This document shows, piece by piece, positions 13,205 to 21,878 of a DNA stretch of 24,667 bases (position 1 is its first letter; every line of letters starts with the position of its first letter). The notes beneath the pieces were generated by a model that did no database searches, was not told where the DNA came from, and saw only the letters and a list, made by a program, of their open reading frames with translations. The stretch is taken from the IMG/VR virus record IMGVR_UViG_3300045110_000144, positions 1 to 24,667 of that record, one strand, 5' to 3'. The DNA is from a virus. The position numbers were made by a program, and so were the translations under genes.

Positions 13205-14389
13205 ATGGCTCAACAATCCAAGAAAAAGCAGGGCAAGACGCTCGCCGATATCGGCGGCGTCCACAGCCTGTTCAGTTCAGGCAACGAGGCCAAGGGCCGC
13301 CAGGAGCTCTCCCGCGGCTATCGCAAGTCCGATCGCGCTGCCACGAAGCAACTGACAAAAGGCAAGAAGGCGCTACTTGGCGATTACAAGTCGGCGGAAA
13401 CCACCGTTGCCGATACCGGCCCCGCCGGAGTGTCGGCGCTCGGCGCTGCCGAGCAGGTCGAACGCGGTGATGTCAACAAGGCGCTCGACGCTTCACTTGG
13501 CGCCGTCAATCAGGGCTATAACACCAGCGTCGGCGCCGTCAATCAGGGCTATGGCCAAGGCCGCGCCGACATTAATCAAGGCTATGGCCAGGCGCGCGGC
13601 GATATTACCGGCGCGCGGGATACCTCGCTCAGCTACTACGATCCCTATGCTCAGGCCGGGCAGGCGGGATCGCAGAGCTATGCCGATGCGCTCGGGCTCA
13701 ACGGCCAGGAAGGCATCGCTCGATCCCAGCAACAGTTTCAGGTCGGGCCAGGCTATCAGTTTGCCATGGATCAGGGCCTGACCGGCATCGAGCGCACCGC
13801 GGCAGCCCGCGGCGAGCTCGGCGGCGGCGGTACAACGTTAGACCAGATCAAGTATTCGCAGGGCCTCGCCAATCAGGAATGGCAACAGTATCTGAGCCGG
13901 CTACAGGGCGAGCAGGAGCTCGGTTACAACACCGCCGGGGCGCAGGCGAACATTACCGGGCAGGCTGGTACAGCGCTCAGCAATCTCGCCACCGGGCGGG
14001 CCGGCGCACTAAGCGGCCTCGACACCGGGCGGGCCGATGCGCTGAGCGGCCTCGCTACCGGGCAGGGCACGGCACTCGCCAACCTACAGACCGGTGCCGG
14101 TCAAAGCCTGGCCAATATCAATCAGCAAATTGCTACTCGGCAGGTGGCTGCCGCCACTGACGCAGCGACTAAAGCCGCCGCCATCCGTCAGGGCATGGGC
14201 GAAGCTAAGAGCGCCTATTACAGCAGCCTCGCTAACCTCGATTACAGCAAATACCTCGGCATTGCCGGGGCGCGTAATCAATACCAGGATAGCAAGGACC
14301 AGACCGGCGCCAATGTCTTCACCGGCGTCACCAGCGCCGCTAAAACCGCCAGCGACTTATTCAAGCCGACCTATAGCGTGGCGGGGTAA
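13205..14389 (+). CDS. Probable ejection (internal virion) protein with 11-residue repeats
   Basis: 394 aa, start fixed by AGGAGAG overlapping the previous stop. The N-terminal 60 residues are basic. Residues 101-133 are three 11-residue units (VNQGYNTSVGA, VNQGYGQGRAD, INQGYGQARGD). Residues about 140-235 contain the QFQVGPGYQFAMDQGLTGIE and ARGELGGGGT segments often seen in phage DNA-transfer-type proteins, followed by QGLANQEWQQYLSRLQGEQE. Residues 251-306 are a second 11-residue array (TG....AL..L). The protein is Ala/Gly/Gln-rich and helical, with no signal peptide or cysteines. P22 ejection proteins leave the capsid with the DNA and span the cell envelope; a similar role here is inferred from position after gp10 and from composition. 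Confidence 0.7.
   Translation: MAQQSKKKQGKTLADIGGVHSLFSSGNEAKGRQELSRGYRKSDRAATKQLTKGKKALLGDYKSAETTVADTGPAGVSALGAAEQVERGDVNKALDASLGAVNQGYNTSVGAVNQGYGQGRADINQGYGQARGDITGARDTSLSYYDPYAQAGQAGSQSYADALGLNGQEGIARSQQQFQVGPGYQFAMDQGLTGIERTAAARGELGGGGTTLDQIKYSQGLANQEWQQYLSRLQGEQELGYNTAGAQANITGQAGTALSNLATGRAGALSGLDTGRADALSGLATGQGTALANLQTGAGQSLANINQQIATRQVAAATDAATKAAAIRQGMGEAKSAYYSSLANLDYSKYLGIAGARNQYQDSKDQTGANVFTGVTSAAKTASDLFKPTYSVAG
13505..13603 (+). repeat. Tandem 33-bp repeat, three units (11 aa)
   Basis: The element AATCAGGGCT/AATCAAGGCT recurs at 13508, 13541 and 13574, exactly 33 bp apart. A 21-bp block beginning GGCGCCGTCAATC is identical at 13499-13519 and 13532-13552. The units encode [VI]NQGY-type 11-mers in the ejection protein. 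Confidence 0.85.
13955..14122 (+). repeat. Second tandem 33-bp repeat array in the same gene
   Basis: ACCGG-starting units begin at 13991, 14024, 14057 and 14090, exactly 33 bp apart, with a 36-bp first unit at 13955. They encode TG....AL..L repeats of 11 residues. Two units share ACCGGGCGGGCC exactly, so expansion by duplication is likely. Confidence 0.85.
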
Positions 14390-14392
14390 GCC

Positions 14393-15406
14393 ATGGCCAC
14401 CTTTCCCATCTTCACGCCGCCGTCGCCGGCGCCGTTTTTCAACCTCCCCAACCAGCCCAATTACTCGGGCGGCATTGCTGCGGGGATTGGCGGCATCGGC
14501 GATAGCTTCCGGGCTAATCGCGCTGAAGACTTTGCTGCGCAGAAGCTTGCCGACGAGAACGCCTATCGCAATGCGCAGATCGAGACGGAAAAGCGCGGGC
14601 AGGACATCACCGCGGCGCATTACGCGGCGACCAACGCTCAAGGACCCAAATGGTCGCTCAATACATTTCGCGGTACCAAGGACGGCAAGCCAGCCCTTTT
14701 CGTGAATAACGATCAGGGCGAGTCAAAGCAGCTGCTCCTGCCTGACGGATCGACGCCCACCGCTACACCAATCAAGATCCCTATGGGACTTTTTGACGTC
14801 CTTCTCGATCCGATCACTAATCAGGTGATCACCGGTCCCGACGGTCAACCCATGAAGTTTCCGCGAAACGTTGCCGGCGTTGCGGCGGCCAAGGCGCTCG
14901 GCGGTGCTGCCGGTGCTACGCAGGCTGCTCTGCCCGCCGTTGATGAAGCTGTGGCAGAATTTGATCGCAGCGTCGATGCGGTGCTCAACGATCCCGACCT
15001 TAATGCGCAGGTCGGTCCGATCGAAGGCCAGTTCCCCGAGAGTTTGGAGTTTCTTTCCGACGCTCGAAAGCGCGTGCGTGGCAATGCCCGCAAGGTTATG
15101 AACAACAGCTTTTCAATTGCATACGAGAAGCTCAAGGGCGCTGGTCCGATCAGTGAGGGCGAGGGCAAGGCGGCGACGGCAGCGATTGCTCAACTGGACG
15201 ACTTCACGGTTTCCGACGAGACCTACCGCCAGCGTCTGCAAGAAGCCAAAGACCGCGTTCATGCGATTGCCGAAAGTCAGCGCAAGAAGGCTGCGCTCCT
15301 GCCGCAAGTGACCGAAGAGCCGTTCAATCCGGACGGCGCGTCAGCAGCGCCCGCGGCAACTGCACCGGCGGCCCCCGGTGGTAACGATCCTCTCGGCATA
15401 CGCTGA
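14393..15406 (+). CDS. Probable second ejection/internal virion protein
   Basis: 337 aa, ATG 3 nt after the preceding stop. The N-terminus has a Pro/Phe-rich leader (MATFPIFTPPSPAPFFNLP) and a Gly-rich hydrophobic stretch (YSGGIAAGIGGIGDSF), then a charged helix (FAAQKLADENAYRNAQIETE). Residues about 85-165 look beta-rich. The C-terminal half is helical (VDEAVAEFDRSVDAVL, SVSDET-like charged helices) and ends in an Ala/Pro tail. No catalytic motif is seen. The Gly/Ala-rich amphipathic N-terminus could contact membranes. No family was recognised; membership of the ejection set is inferred from its place between two similar genes and the TGATG overlap with the next gene. Confidence 0.65.
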   Translation: MATFPIFTPPSPAPFFNLPNQPNYSGGIAAGIGGIGDSFRANRAEDFAAQKLADENAYRNAQIETEKRGQDITAAHYAATNAQGPKWSLNTFRGTKDGKPALFVNNDQGESKQLLLPDGSTPTATPIKIPMGLFDVLLDPITNQVITGPDGQPMKFPRNVAGVAAAKALGGAAGATQAALPAVDEAVAEFDRSVDAVLNDPDLNAQVGPIEGQFPESLEFLSDARKRVRGNARKVMNNSFSIAYEKLKGAGPISEGEGKAATAAIAQLDDFTVSDETYRQRLQEAKDRVHAIAESQRKKAALLPQVTEEPFNPDGASAAPAATAPAAPGGNDPLGIR

Positions 15407-17100
15407 TGGCTGGCCTCGCCGATATCCGCGCCCAGCATCCGGAGTATGGCGATCTGTCGGACCAGCAGCTCGCCGACGGCATGTACAGGAAATACTACTC
15501 CGACATGCCGCGGGCGCAGTTCGATCAGAAGATGGGACTGGCCATGTCGCCGGCCGAGCGCTTCAACGAGGCGGCGCCCGGGGCCGCCGATCCCAACGCA
15601 CCGCGCCCCGGACTGCAGGCGGCCACATCGGCCGCGGCCGACACCGAAGGGCAGCGGCAGGCAGCGCGAGATTGGAACGTCTCCGTCTTAGGCGTCCCGA
15701 TCCTTTCGACCAAGCCCGGCGAGATCGAGAAATCGCTCGGCACCGGCATTGTTCGCCTGCCCGCCCGCATGGTCGGCGCCTATAAGGACATCACTGAGAC
15801 GGCAGGAGCAGCGGCGGGCGGCATTGCTGGCTGGCTCGGCGCCAGTGACGAGACGGCGAAGGGTATCCACGACACGGTCACCGGCGCCGCCGCTAACGTG
15901 CCGGTCTTTGGCAGCCTGCCGAGCTCGGAGGAGGTGCTCGACAAAGCCGGCCAGGCTAACGAAGCGGTCTCAACGGCGACCGGCGTCGATCTTGGCATTC
16001 ACCAGCCGCAGGGTTGGAAGGGCGCTATCGGCGAGACAGCCGGCGGCTTGCTCGGCGGTCCCGGGCTGGCCGCCCCGGCAGTCGAACGGGCAGCGGCTAC
16101 AGCAGCAGCGCCGGCAGCCGAAGCCGCAACAGCAGCCCCGGCGGCGGCCAAGACGGCCCCAACCCTGGCGGAGATGAAAGGGGCAACCGATGTCGCCTAT
16201 ACCACCGCCCGCGATGCCGGGATTACGGTCTATGGCGGGCCCTTCTCACGGATTGCCAATGAAACTATAGCGGCGGCCCGTAAGGCTGGTTTCAACGACA
16301 TTGCCAAAGCATCGAAGGGCTATAAGCAAACCAAGGGAGTTAAGAAATTTCTCGACACAATGAGCGAGCGCGGCGACGACCTCACCGGCGAAGAGCTCGA
16401 TCAGATCCGTCAGGAATTTGGCGACGCTTACAAGGCGGCCAAGACTGAAAAAGATCGCCGCATCATTACCATCATGAAAGATCAGTTCGATAAAAGCGTT
16501 GATACGCTCAAACCTGGCGTCGACATGACCTCGTCGAAAATGGCACCGGAAGAGGCCGCCAAGCTGTGGAAGGATGCTCGCGCCACCAAGACCGCCGAGG
16601 AAACCGCCAAGTCAGTGGAGAAGGCTTTCGGGGGCAAAACCTCAGTTCAGATCCAGAAGCAGGCGCAGAAGTGGCTCGACGATCCGCGGCGAATGGCGCG
16701 GCTAGGCCCGGAAGAGCAGGATCTGGTGCGCCAAATGGCGACCACTAGCAAGCCGGAAGCGCTTGCCAACCTGATAGGTAAAGTCGTTCCCGGCGGCCCG
16801 CTCGGCGGTTTCCTCGCGGGTCATTTTGCCGGCCCAGCTGGCGTCGCTGCATCGGGGGCAGTGACTGCTACCAAGATGGTTACAGCCGCCAATCGTGTTC
16901 GCCGCGGCAAGGTGTTGTCCGATATAGTGCGCAGCGCCGGGCCTAAGCCCGCTGGCGCCGCTGCCGATGCGCTCCCTGCGGATGCCATTCCCGAGCCTGC
17001 CGCTCTGCCGCCTCCTGAACTGCCGCCCGCCACTTCGCCTCCCGTGCCTTGGCTTGCCATAGGCGCCGGCGATCGACCGCAAAGACAGCTACCACCGTAG
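15406..17100 (+). CDS. Probable third ejection/internal virion protein
   Basis: 564 aa; ATG overlaps the preceding stop (TGATG at 15404-15408). The first 45 residues carry a small helical motif, IRAQHPEYGDLSDQQLADG then MYRKYYSDMPRAQFDQKMGL, which I know from many phage internal virion and murein-related virion proteins. After it come Ala/Gly-rich segments with weak hydrophobicity (ETAGAAAGGIAGWLGAS near 128-145). Residues 250-430 form a long, charged helical region rich in Lys, Asp and Glu. A second Gly/Ala hydrophobic segment (GGPLGGFLAGHFAGPAGVAA) lies near 465-485. The last 50 residues are Pro/Ala-rich and disordered. The gene end is overlapped antisense by a minus-strand ORF. Family assignment is uncertain. 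Confidence 0.68.
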   Translation: MAGLADIRAQHPEYGDLSDQQLADGMYRKYYSDMPRAQFDQKMGLAMSPAERFNEAAPGAADPNAPRPGLQAATSAAADTEGQRQAARDWNVSVLGVPILSTKPGEIEKSLGTGIVRLPARMVGAYKDITETAGAAAGGIAGWLGASDETAKGIHDTVTGAAANVPVFGSLPSSEEVLDKAGQANEAVSTATGVDLGIHQPQGWKGAIGETAGGLLGGPGLAAPAVERAAATAAAPAAEAATAAPAAAKTAPTLAEMKGATDVAYTTARDAGITVYGGPFSRIANETIAAARKAGFNDIAKASKGYKQTKGVKKFLDTMSERGDDLTGEELDQIRQEFGDAYKAAKTEKDRRIITIMKDQFDKSVDTLKPGVDMTSSKMAPEEAAKLWKDARATKTAEETAKSVEKAFGGKTSVQIQKQAQKWLDDPRRMARLGPEEQDLVRQMATTSKPEALANLIGKVVPGGPLGGFLAGHFAGPAGVAASGAVTATKMVTAANRVRRGKVLSDIVRSAGPKPAGAAADALPADAIPEPAALPPPELPPATSPPVPWLAIGAGDRPQRQLPP

Positions 17101-17257
17101 CCAAGCGCGCTACGCCAACGGCGGCAAAGATCACGAACGTGACGGTAAGTTCCCAGTCGCGCGGTGGGACATCGGCGATTGGTGGCACTACCACCACGGC
17201 GCAGCAGCCGAACGCGACCAACATCGCGAGTATCTGCAGCCCATGCCGCCAGTTCAT
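16943..17257 (-). CDS. Candidate antisense two-TM membrane protein
   Basis: The minus-strand ORF gives 104 aa from an ATG at 17257 with AGGA 9 nt upstream; the frame could extend upstream to 17311. It has two clear hydrophobic helices, about 6-26 (GLQILAMLVAFGCCAVVVV) and 37-61 (LTVTFVIFAAVGVARLATVV), a short loop, and a strongly charged Arg/Glu/Gln/Trp tail. The N-in/C-in topology is like that of small holins, but a regulator or superinfection protein is equally possible. Its membrane half exactly fills the 237-bp plus-strand gap at 17101-17337. Its tail is antisense to the Pro/Ala-rich end of the previous gene. It would be the only minus-strand gene in the window, and that is the main reason for doubt. 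The competing plus-strand frame 17049-17333 looks like a Thr/Ala shadow. Confidence 0.4.
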   Translation of the reverse strand: MNWRHGLQILAMLVAFGCCAVVVVPPIADVPPRDWELTVTFVIFAAVGVARLATVVAVFAVDRRRLWQAKAREAKWRAAVQEAAERQAREWHPQGAHRQRRQRA

Positions 17258-17337
17258 TGGTAATTTTCCTGCTCCATCAGAGCAGCAGCTGAACCATGCC
17301 GCAGGCGCCATCGCAAGCGCCCTGAAGGATTAGCCCC

Positions 17338-20300
17338 GTGGTTGACTATCCAAACAATGCGCCGGCCGGCTCGTCGCAGGCGAACACCGCCATGCCCGGC
17401 TATGGCCAGCCGTTGCGCACCAATTTCAGCTATGCCGCCGGCTTGGCCGATGCGGTACGCAACGCGGCATCGTTCCTCGGCAATGTCTTCTCATTCGGTA
17501 CGCTGGGCGGGTCGTCCCCGAGCACGTCGAGCTCGCCCACGGCAGCGCCGACCGCCACCACGTCGCCGACCAGCACGACGACGCCGGGGGCTACAACCCC
17601 GCGCGAGGCAGCGGCAGCCCGCACGCCCCCGACGCCAACCACCTACCAACCGGTGGGCGGCGCTGGGGTGGCGCCCAAACCGACGACGGCCGCAGCGCCG
17701 GTGGCAACTGGCACGACCGCGCCTACCGAGAAGCCCGGTGCCAGCGCGATGAGCGCCATGGGCTACGCTGCCGGGTTGGGCGTGTCACCGCCGTCGTCCG
17801 GTATTGGCGCGGCCACTGCGCCCGTTGACGTTTCGAACTTCACCGATACCAAGTTCGGAACCGCTACGGACTTCACGTCGGTCCCTGTGGCCGCGACGGC
17901 ACCGGTGCCCGGCGAGGGTGTCGAGGCCGCGCATCAGGCGATCAGCGCTACGCCCAAGACCGGTACTGCGGCACCGCCGGCGCGGGTTACCTACAACCTC
18001 GACCCCAAGACAGCAGCCGCCGGTGGGACAACGACAACGATGGCGGCGGAAAAGCCGATCGTCACCGACGCCCTTTCCGCTATTTCTGCGGCAGCGCCCG
18101 GCTTTGGGCTCGATCGCATCGAGGTCACTGGCGGCGGTGGCGTCGGCGGCGGTCATGTGTCCCACAAGTACGGCACCGAGATGGATATCGTCGGCTACAA
18201 CGCTGACGGCTCGCCGTGGACCGATGAGCAGCGTGTACAGATCGCCAACGTTGCAGCGGCGCAAGGCGCTGGCCGCTTCGGTCTTTATCCTGGCGGCGCG
18301 CTCCATTTTGGTTTCAGCGAGGTCAATCCGCATGCCGCCTGGGGGCCGGGTGGCAAAACATCCGGTGTACCGGCCAGTGCCTTTCCACAGGGCGAGCGTG
18401 ATTTCGCGACCTGGGCGAAGAGCGGCCAGCCGTACAGCGCCTATCAGGGCGGGAGCCGTTTCAGCGGTGTCCCCGGCGCGGTCGATCCGTTTGCCGGCTC
18501 AACCACCTACGGCGCCGGCGGGCCGGCGACCGGCGGCAATTTCGAGCGCGACCCCAACGGCAATCCGGTGCCGCCTGCCAGCATTCCTGGCGGCTTGAAC
18601 ATTCCGCCCGGCGCACCCGTCGGCATGGAAAACAAAAACCCGGTCAACATCAAGTGGTCGGGCAGCGAGTTTCAGAAGAGCTATGCCCCCGGCGCTGTCG
18701 GCCCATCGAAAAACCTCGACCCGGGAACTGGGGGCAAGGGGCCTGGAACTCCGCAGGTCGTCTTCGAAAGCCAAGAAGCTGGCATGGATGCAGCGGTCGC
18801 GCTTGCTCAGCACCGCTTTAATGAGAACGGGCTGAACACCGTTAACAAGCTCATTACCGATGCTGATTTTGGCTGGACTCCAGGCTCCCAAGCAGCAGCG
18901 GAGCATGTCGCGCAAATAATGAAAGTTGGCGTTGACGACCCGATCAACCTGAACGATCCCGCGACGATGCAGAGGTACATGCGTGCCCTGATCACACAGG
19001 AGCAGGGCGATGCGGGAATGGCCTACGGTGATGACTTCATCAGCGCGTCGGTGGACCGCAAACTCGGTGGTGGTGCGGCGGGCGCTGCCAACGCCCAGGC
19101 GACCGGCGGTCCCATGCCGGCTGCTCCCGGCGGCGCTGATTTCTCCATTCCGGGTGCCGGGTTTGGGCAACCGGAAGCCTATGCGGCACCCGCGGCACCT
19201 GCTGCAGCTAAGCCAGCGGCACCCGCGGCAGCGACCACTGCCGCAACCGGCAAGCAACCATCCCTCAAAATTGGCGCTAGCGGTCCTGCCGTCCGCGATC
19301 TGCAGACTCAGTTAGCCGCTGCCGGCTTCAATCCAGGCGCCTTCGACGGTAAGTTCGGGCCGCAGACCAAGGCCGCGCTGGTCGCTTTTCAGCGGGCTAA
19401 TCCCGGAGCCGGCGGCCGTTCGGGGCGGCCCGATGCGATTGCTGGTCCGCGCACCCAGGCCGCGCTGCCGGCAGCCAATCCCTATCGCGATATTCAGCCG
19501 CCCGAGGACATCGTTGTGCAGCCACCGGGCGGCTATGCGGCCGGCCTCACCCCGACAGCGTTTAATGAACGCTTTGGGCCGACGCCGGCCCCGGCGGCAG
19601 CGGCGCCTCCGCCCTCCGCGGGACCAAACTTTGACGAGACCTTCAATGCGCCCACGCCACTGCCAGGGCAGGAGCTAACCCCAGAGCAGGGCGCCGGCAC
19701 CATGGCGACGCGCGGCGACCTGCGTGACCGCCTGCCGAGTGCAGCAGCAACCGCCGGGGCCGGTTACTACCGCGGCCTGCAATCGGTCGAAGAGGACCGC
19801 GCCAGTCGCGCCCGCATCCCCGAGACGATCGCAGCGACCTATGCGGCGATTACCGGCGGCGGCGGCATCGACCAGTTTGCCGGCGGGCCTACCGGCGGCA
19901 TTCCCGCGCCCGCGCCGGACTTCTCAACCAACCCTGCCGCAGTGGGAGCTAACATCGGCGCGGCCGGAGCGGCAGCACCGCCAGTCTCGAGCGGATATGT
20001 GCCGACGCCCTATCGTGACCCCGGTCTTGTCTCGCCGGATGAGGCGGCTCGTGCCCGCGCTGATTTCGAGCGGCTCAAGGGCGGCGCTGGCACCACCGCC
20101 CTCGGCGGCGGCGCGGGCGAGGACCAGCTTCGCGAGCCTGGTCCCGGCAATCTCTATCCCGGCGAGTGGCCGCTCTCAGGGGCAGCCAAAGCCTCAAGCC
20201 AAACGGTTCCAGGGACTATCCAAAGGGAACCAGAGCTGAACCTTCCACCAGAAGGTCCACGTCCGGCTCCCATGCGGCAATTGCTGGATCGCGGCATTGG

Positions 20301-20949
20301 CCGTCAAGCCATGTTTGTCGGGCAGCCGCCACAGGGGCCGTTTAACACGGGGCGGGAGCGCCTGAAGGGGGCGATGGATAAGACCGTCCCTGGTGGTCCG
20401 CCGGGACCCGAACTACAGCGCCCGATGGAGGATCTTCGCACACGTCCTGACGGGACGCCCGATGCTCCAGACCGTGTAATCGCCGATGCCGGTGCCGCAG
20501 CCCTCACCGCGCCCGAGCCCGACGTCGTGCGCACTCTCGCCAGCCTGCCACCCGAGGGCCAGGCGCAATACCGCGGCGCCTTCGTCAACAACATCATCGA
20601 CAGCATCGACCAGGCCGGCGACGCCCGTGGCATCCTGAAAGCGATTGACGCCAGCCCGCAGGCTTCCCGCCGGCTCGAGGTGGTCCTTGGCCCGCAGGGG
20701 GCCAGCCAGTTCAAGTCACTGGTCCGCGTCGACGGCATTGGCAACCGCGAGCCAGGTACCCGCTTTGCCGCGGCCCTACCCAGCATGGCGGGCCTACGCG
20801 GCAGCCCGCCGGTCGACAGCCAAGTGGCGGCACGCGTTGGGGCGCTCCTCGACAGCAACGACCCTGCCGAGTTCTCGCGCGGGCTGAAAATCGTCGCCAA
20901 TAACCCCAATCTCACAGCGCTCGTCCAGCGCGTCGACGCGATGGTGTAA
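17338..20949 (+). CDS. Giant multidomain virion protein with three murein-directed modules
   Basis: 1203 aa; GTG start with GAAGGA about 10 nt upstream. Residues 50-240 are low-complexity Pro/Thr/Ala. Residues about 244-335 resemble an M15/LAS-type metallopeptidase: H276-xx-G279-xxx-D283 and H323 (in LHFGF) could be the zinc ligands. Residues about 427-575 resemble the lysozyme-like domain that opens with N-x-N-P-G-N in phage virion proteins; here it reads NKNPVNIKW (432-440), followed by FESQEAGMDAAVALAQHRF and ALITQEQG. Residues 641-711 are a PG_binding_1 domain (LKIGASGPAVRDLQTQLAAA, FDGKFGPQTKAALVAFQ). The remainder is disordered with a helical C-terminal 150 residues. It probably locally digests peptidoglycan during DNA entry. 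Last of the four putative ejection proteins. Confidence 0.8.
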   Translation: MVDYPNNAPAGSSQANTAMPGYGQPLRTNFSYAAGLADAVRNAASFLGNVFSFGTLGGSSPSTSSSPTAAPTATTSPTSTTTPGATTPREAAAARTPPTPTTYQPVGGAGVAPKPTTAAAPVATGTTAPTEKPGASAMSAMGYAAGLGVSPPSSGIGAATAPVDVSNFTDTKFGTATDFTSVPVAATAPVPGEGVEAAHQAISATPKTGTAAPPARVTYNLDPKTAAAGGTTTTMAAEKPIVTDALSAISAAAPGFGLDRIEVTGGGGVGGGHVSHKYGTEMDIVGYNADGSPWTDEQRVQIANVAAAQGAGRFGLYPGGALHFGFSEVNPHAAWGPGGKTSGVPASAFPQGERDFATWAKSGQPYSAYQGGSRFSGVPGAVDPFAGSTTYGAGGPATGGNFERDPNGNPVPPASIPGGLNIPPGAPVGMENKNPVNIKWSGSEFQKSYAPGAVGPSKNLDPGTGGKGPGTPQVVFESQEAGMDAAVALAQHRFNENGLNTVNKLITDADFGWTPGSQAAAEHVAQIMKVGVDDPINLNDPATMQRYMRALITQEQGDAGMAYGDDFISASVDRKLGGGAAGAANAQATGGPMPAAPGGADFSIPGAGFGQPEAYAAPAAPAAAKPAAPAAATTAATGKQPSLKIGASGPAVRDLQTQLAAAGFNPGAFDGKFGPQTKAALVAFQRANPGAGGRSGRPDAIAGPRTQAALPAANPYRDIQPPEDIVVQPPGGYAAGLTPTAFNERFGPTPAPAAAAPPPSAGPNFDETFNAPTPLPGQELTPEQGAGTMATRGDLRDRLPSAAATAGAGYYRGLQSVEEDRASRARIPETIAATYAAITGGGGIDQFAGGPTGGIPAPAPDFSTNPAAVGANIGAAGAAAPPVSSGYVPTPYRDPGLVSPDEAARARADFERLKGGAGTTALGGGAGEDQLREPGPGNLYPGEWPLSGAAKASSQTVPGTIQREPELNLPPEGPRPAPMRQLLDRGIGRQAMFVGQPPQGPFNTGRERLKGAMDKTVPGGPPGPELQRPMEDLRTRPDGTPDAPDRVIADAGAAALTAPEPDVVRTLASLPPEGQAQYRGAFVNNIIDSIDQAGDARGILKAIDASPQASRRLEVVLGPQGASQFKSLVRVDGIGNREPGTRFAAALPSMAGLRGSPPVDSQVAARVGALLDSNDPAEFSRGLKIVANNPNLTALVQRVDAMV

Positions 20950-20952
20950 CCA

Positions 20953-21870
20953 ATGGCGGGCCTGTTCGCATTATCGCTTCATCAAGTTCTGGATGACTTT
21001 GGTCGCCCGATCCATGGCGCCCTCGCTTGGTTTTATGAGGCTTCCACGCTGACGCCATTGCCGGTCTACGTCGACTATAACGTCGGCGTGCCAGGCCCTA
21101 ATCCATGGCCGGCGGACGGCTATGGCCGCTTTCCGCAAATCTACCTGGCTGAAGGCGGCAGCGGCTTTTATCGATTCCGTGTCACCAGCGCTGAAGGCGC
21201 CATCATTCCCGGCCTCGACCTGCAGACGCTGCCGGTAATCGGCCAGAGCGGCGGCGGTGGCGGGGGTGGCCCGCCGGTCGATCCTAACAGCCTGACCAAG
21301 ACCGGCGATTGGGTTTTTGCCATGTCGCAGGACCCGCGCGCTGGCTTCGTCCGCGCCAACGGCCTGACGATCGGCTCCGCCGCTTCGGGCGCCAGCGAGC
21401 GCCCCAACGCCGACACGGAACCGCTGTTTACGTTTCTCTACAACCGTGTGGCCGACACCCTTTGCCCGGTCAGTGGTGGCCGTGGCGCCCGCGCTGCCGC
21501 CCATTTCGCCGCCAACAAGCGCATGACTCTGCCCGATGGACGTGGCCGCGCTCTGATCGGCATCGAAACCATGGGTAATGTCGCGGCCGGCCGCATCTCG
21601 AGTTTCACGATGACCCCGGACGGCCTTTCGCTGGGCGCCTATGCCGATACGAGCGACGGGCTGATTCTCACGGCAGCGCAATTGCCAGCGCACACACATC
21701 TCATTTCCGGCACCACCCTCGCCGGCGGCGGCATCCTTGGAGTTTTTCAGTTGTCGGGGGCTACCGGCAGCCCGGATAACCGAGTCGGCACCGATGGCGG
21801 CACCGGCATTGGCGCGGCCATCAACAAGATGCAGCCGAGCCTCGCCGGCGGTTATTACATCAAACTGTGA
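20953..21870 (+). CDS. Tail fibre protein with tail-collar domain
   Basis: 305 aa, ATG 3 nt after the preceding stop. The N-terminal 90 residues match a small beta-domain common in phage fibres: GALAWFYEASTLTPLPVYVD, then NPWPADGYGRFPQIYLAEG and YRFRVTSAEG. A seven-glycine linker (near 98-104) follows. The rest is a tail-collar-like domain (GDWVFAMSQDPRAGFVRANG, then GSAASGASERPNADTEPLF, LPDGRGRALIGIETMGN). It ends with LPAHTHL and a QPSLAGGYYIKL C-terminus typical of collar/fibre tips, whose His pairs bind metal in related proteins. It is likely a receptor-binding or fibre component on the tail. It is the first gene of the fibre block, directly after the ejection genes. Confidence 0.85.
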   Translation: MAGLFALSLHQVLDDFGRPIHGALAWFYEASTLTPLPVYVDYNVGVPGPNPWPADGYGRFPQIYLAEGGSGFYRFRVTSAEGAIIPGLDLQTLPVIGQSGGGGGGGPPVDPNSLTKTGDWVFAMSQDPRAGFVRANGLTIGSAASGASERPNADTEPLFTFLYNRVADTLCPVSGGRGARAAAHFAANKRMTLPDGRGRALIGIETMGNVAAGRISSFTMTPDGLSLGAYADTSDGLILTAAQLPAHTHLISGTTLAGGGILGVFQLSGATGSPDNRVGTDGGTGIGAAINKMQPSLAGGYYIKL

Positions 21871-21878
21871 GAAGTGCC

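Noticed and set aside
13499-14122. Possible CRISPR-like repeat array
   Set aside because: The 33-bp repeats are contiguous in-frame codons without spacers and sit inside an open reading frame; they encode 11-residue protein repeats.
17049-17333. Plus-strand frame that could extend the 15406 gene by a -1 frameshift
   Set aside because: There is no slippery heptamer in the overlap, and the product is Thr/Ala/Gln shadow sequence; the opposite strand reads as a coherent membrane protein.
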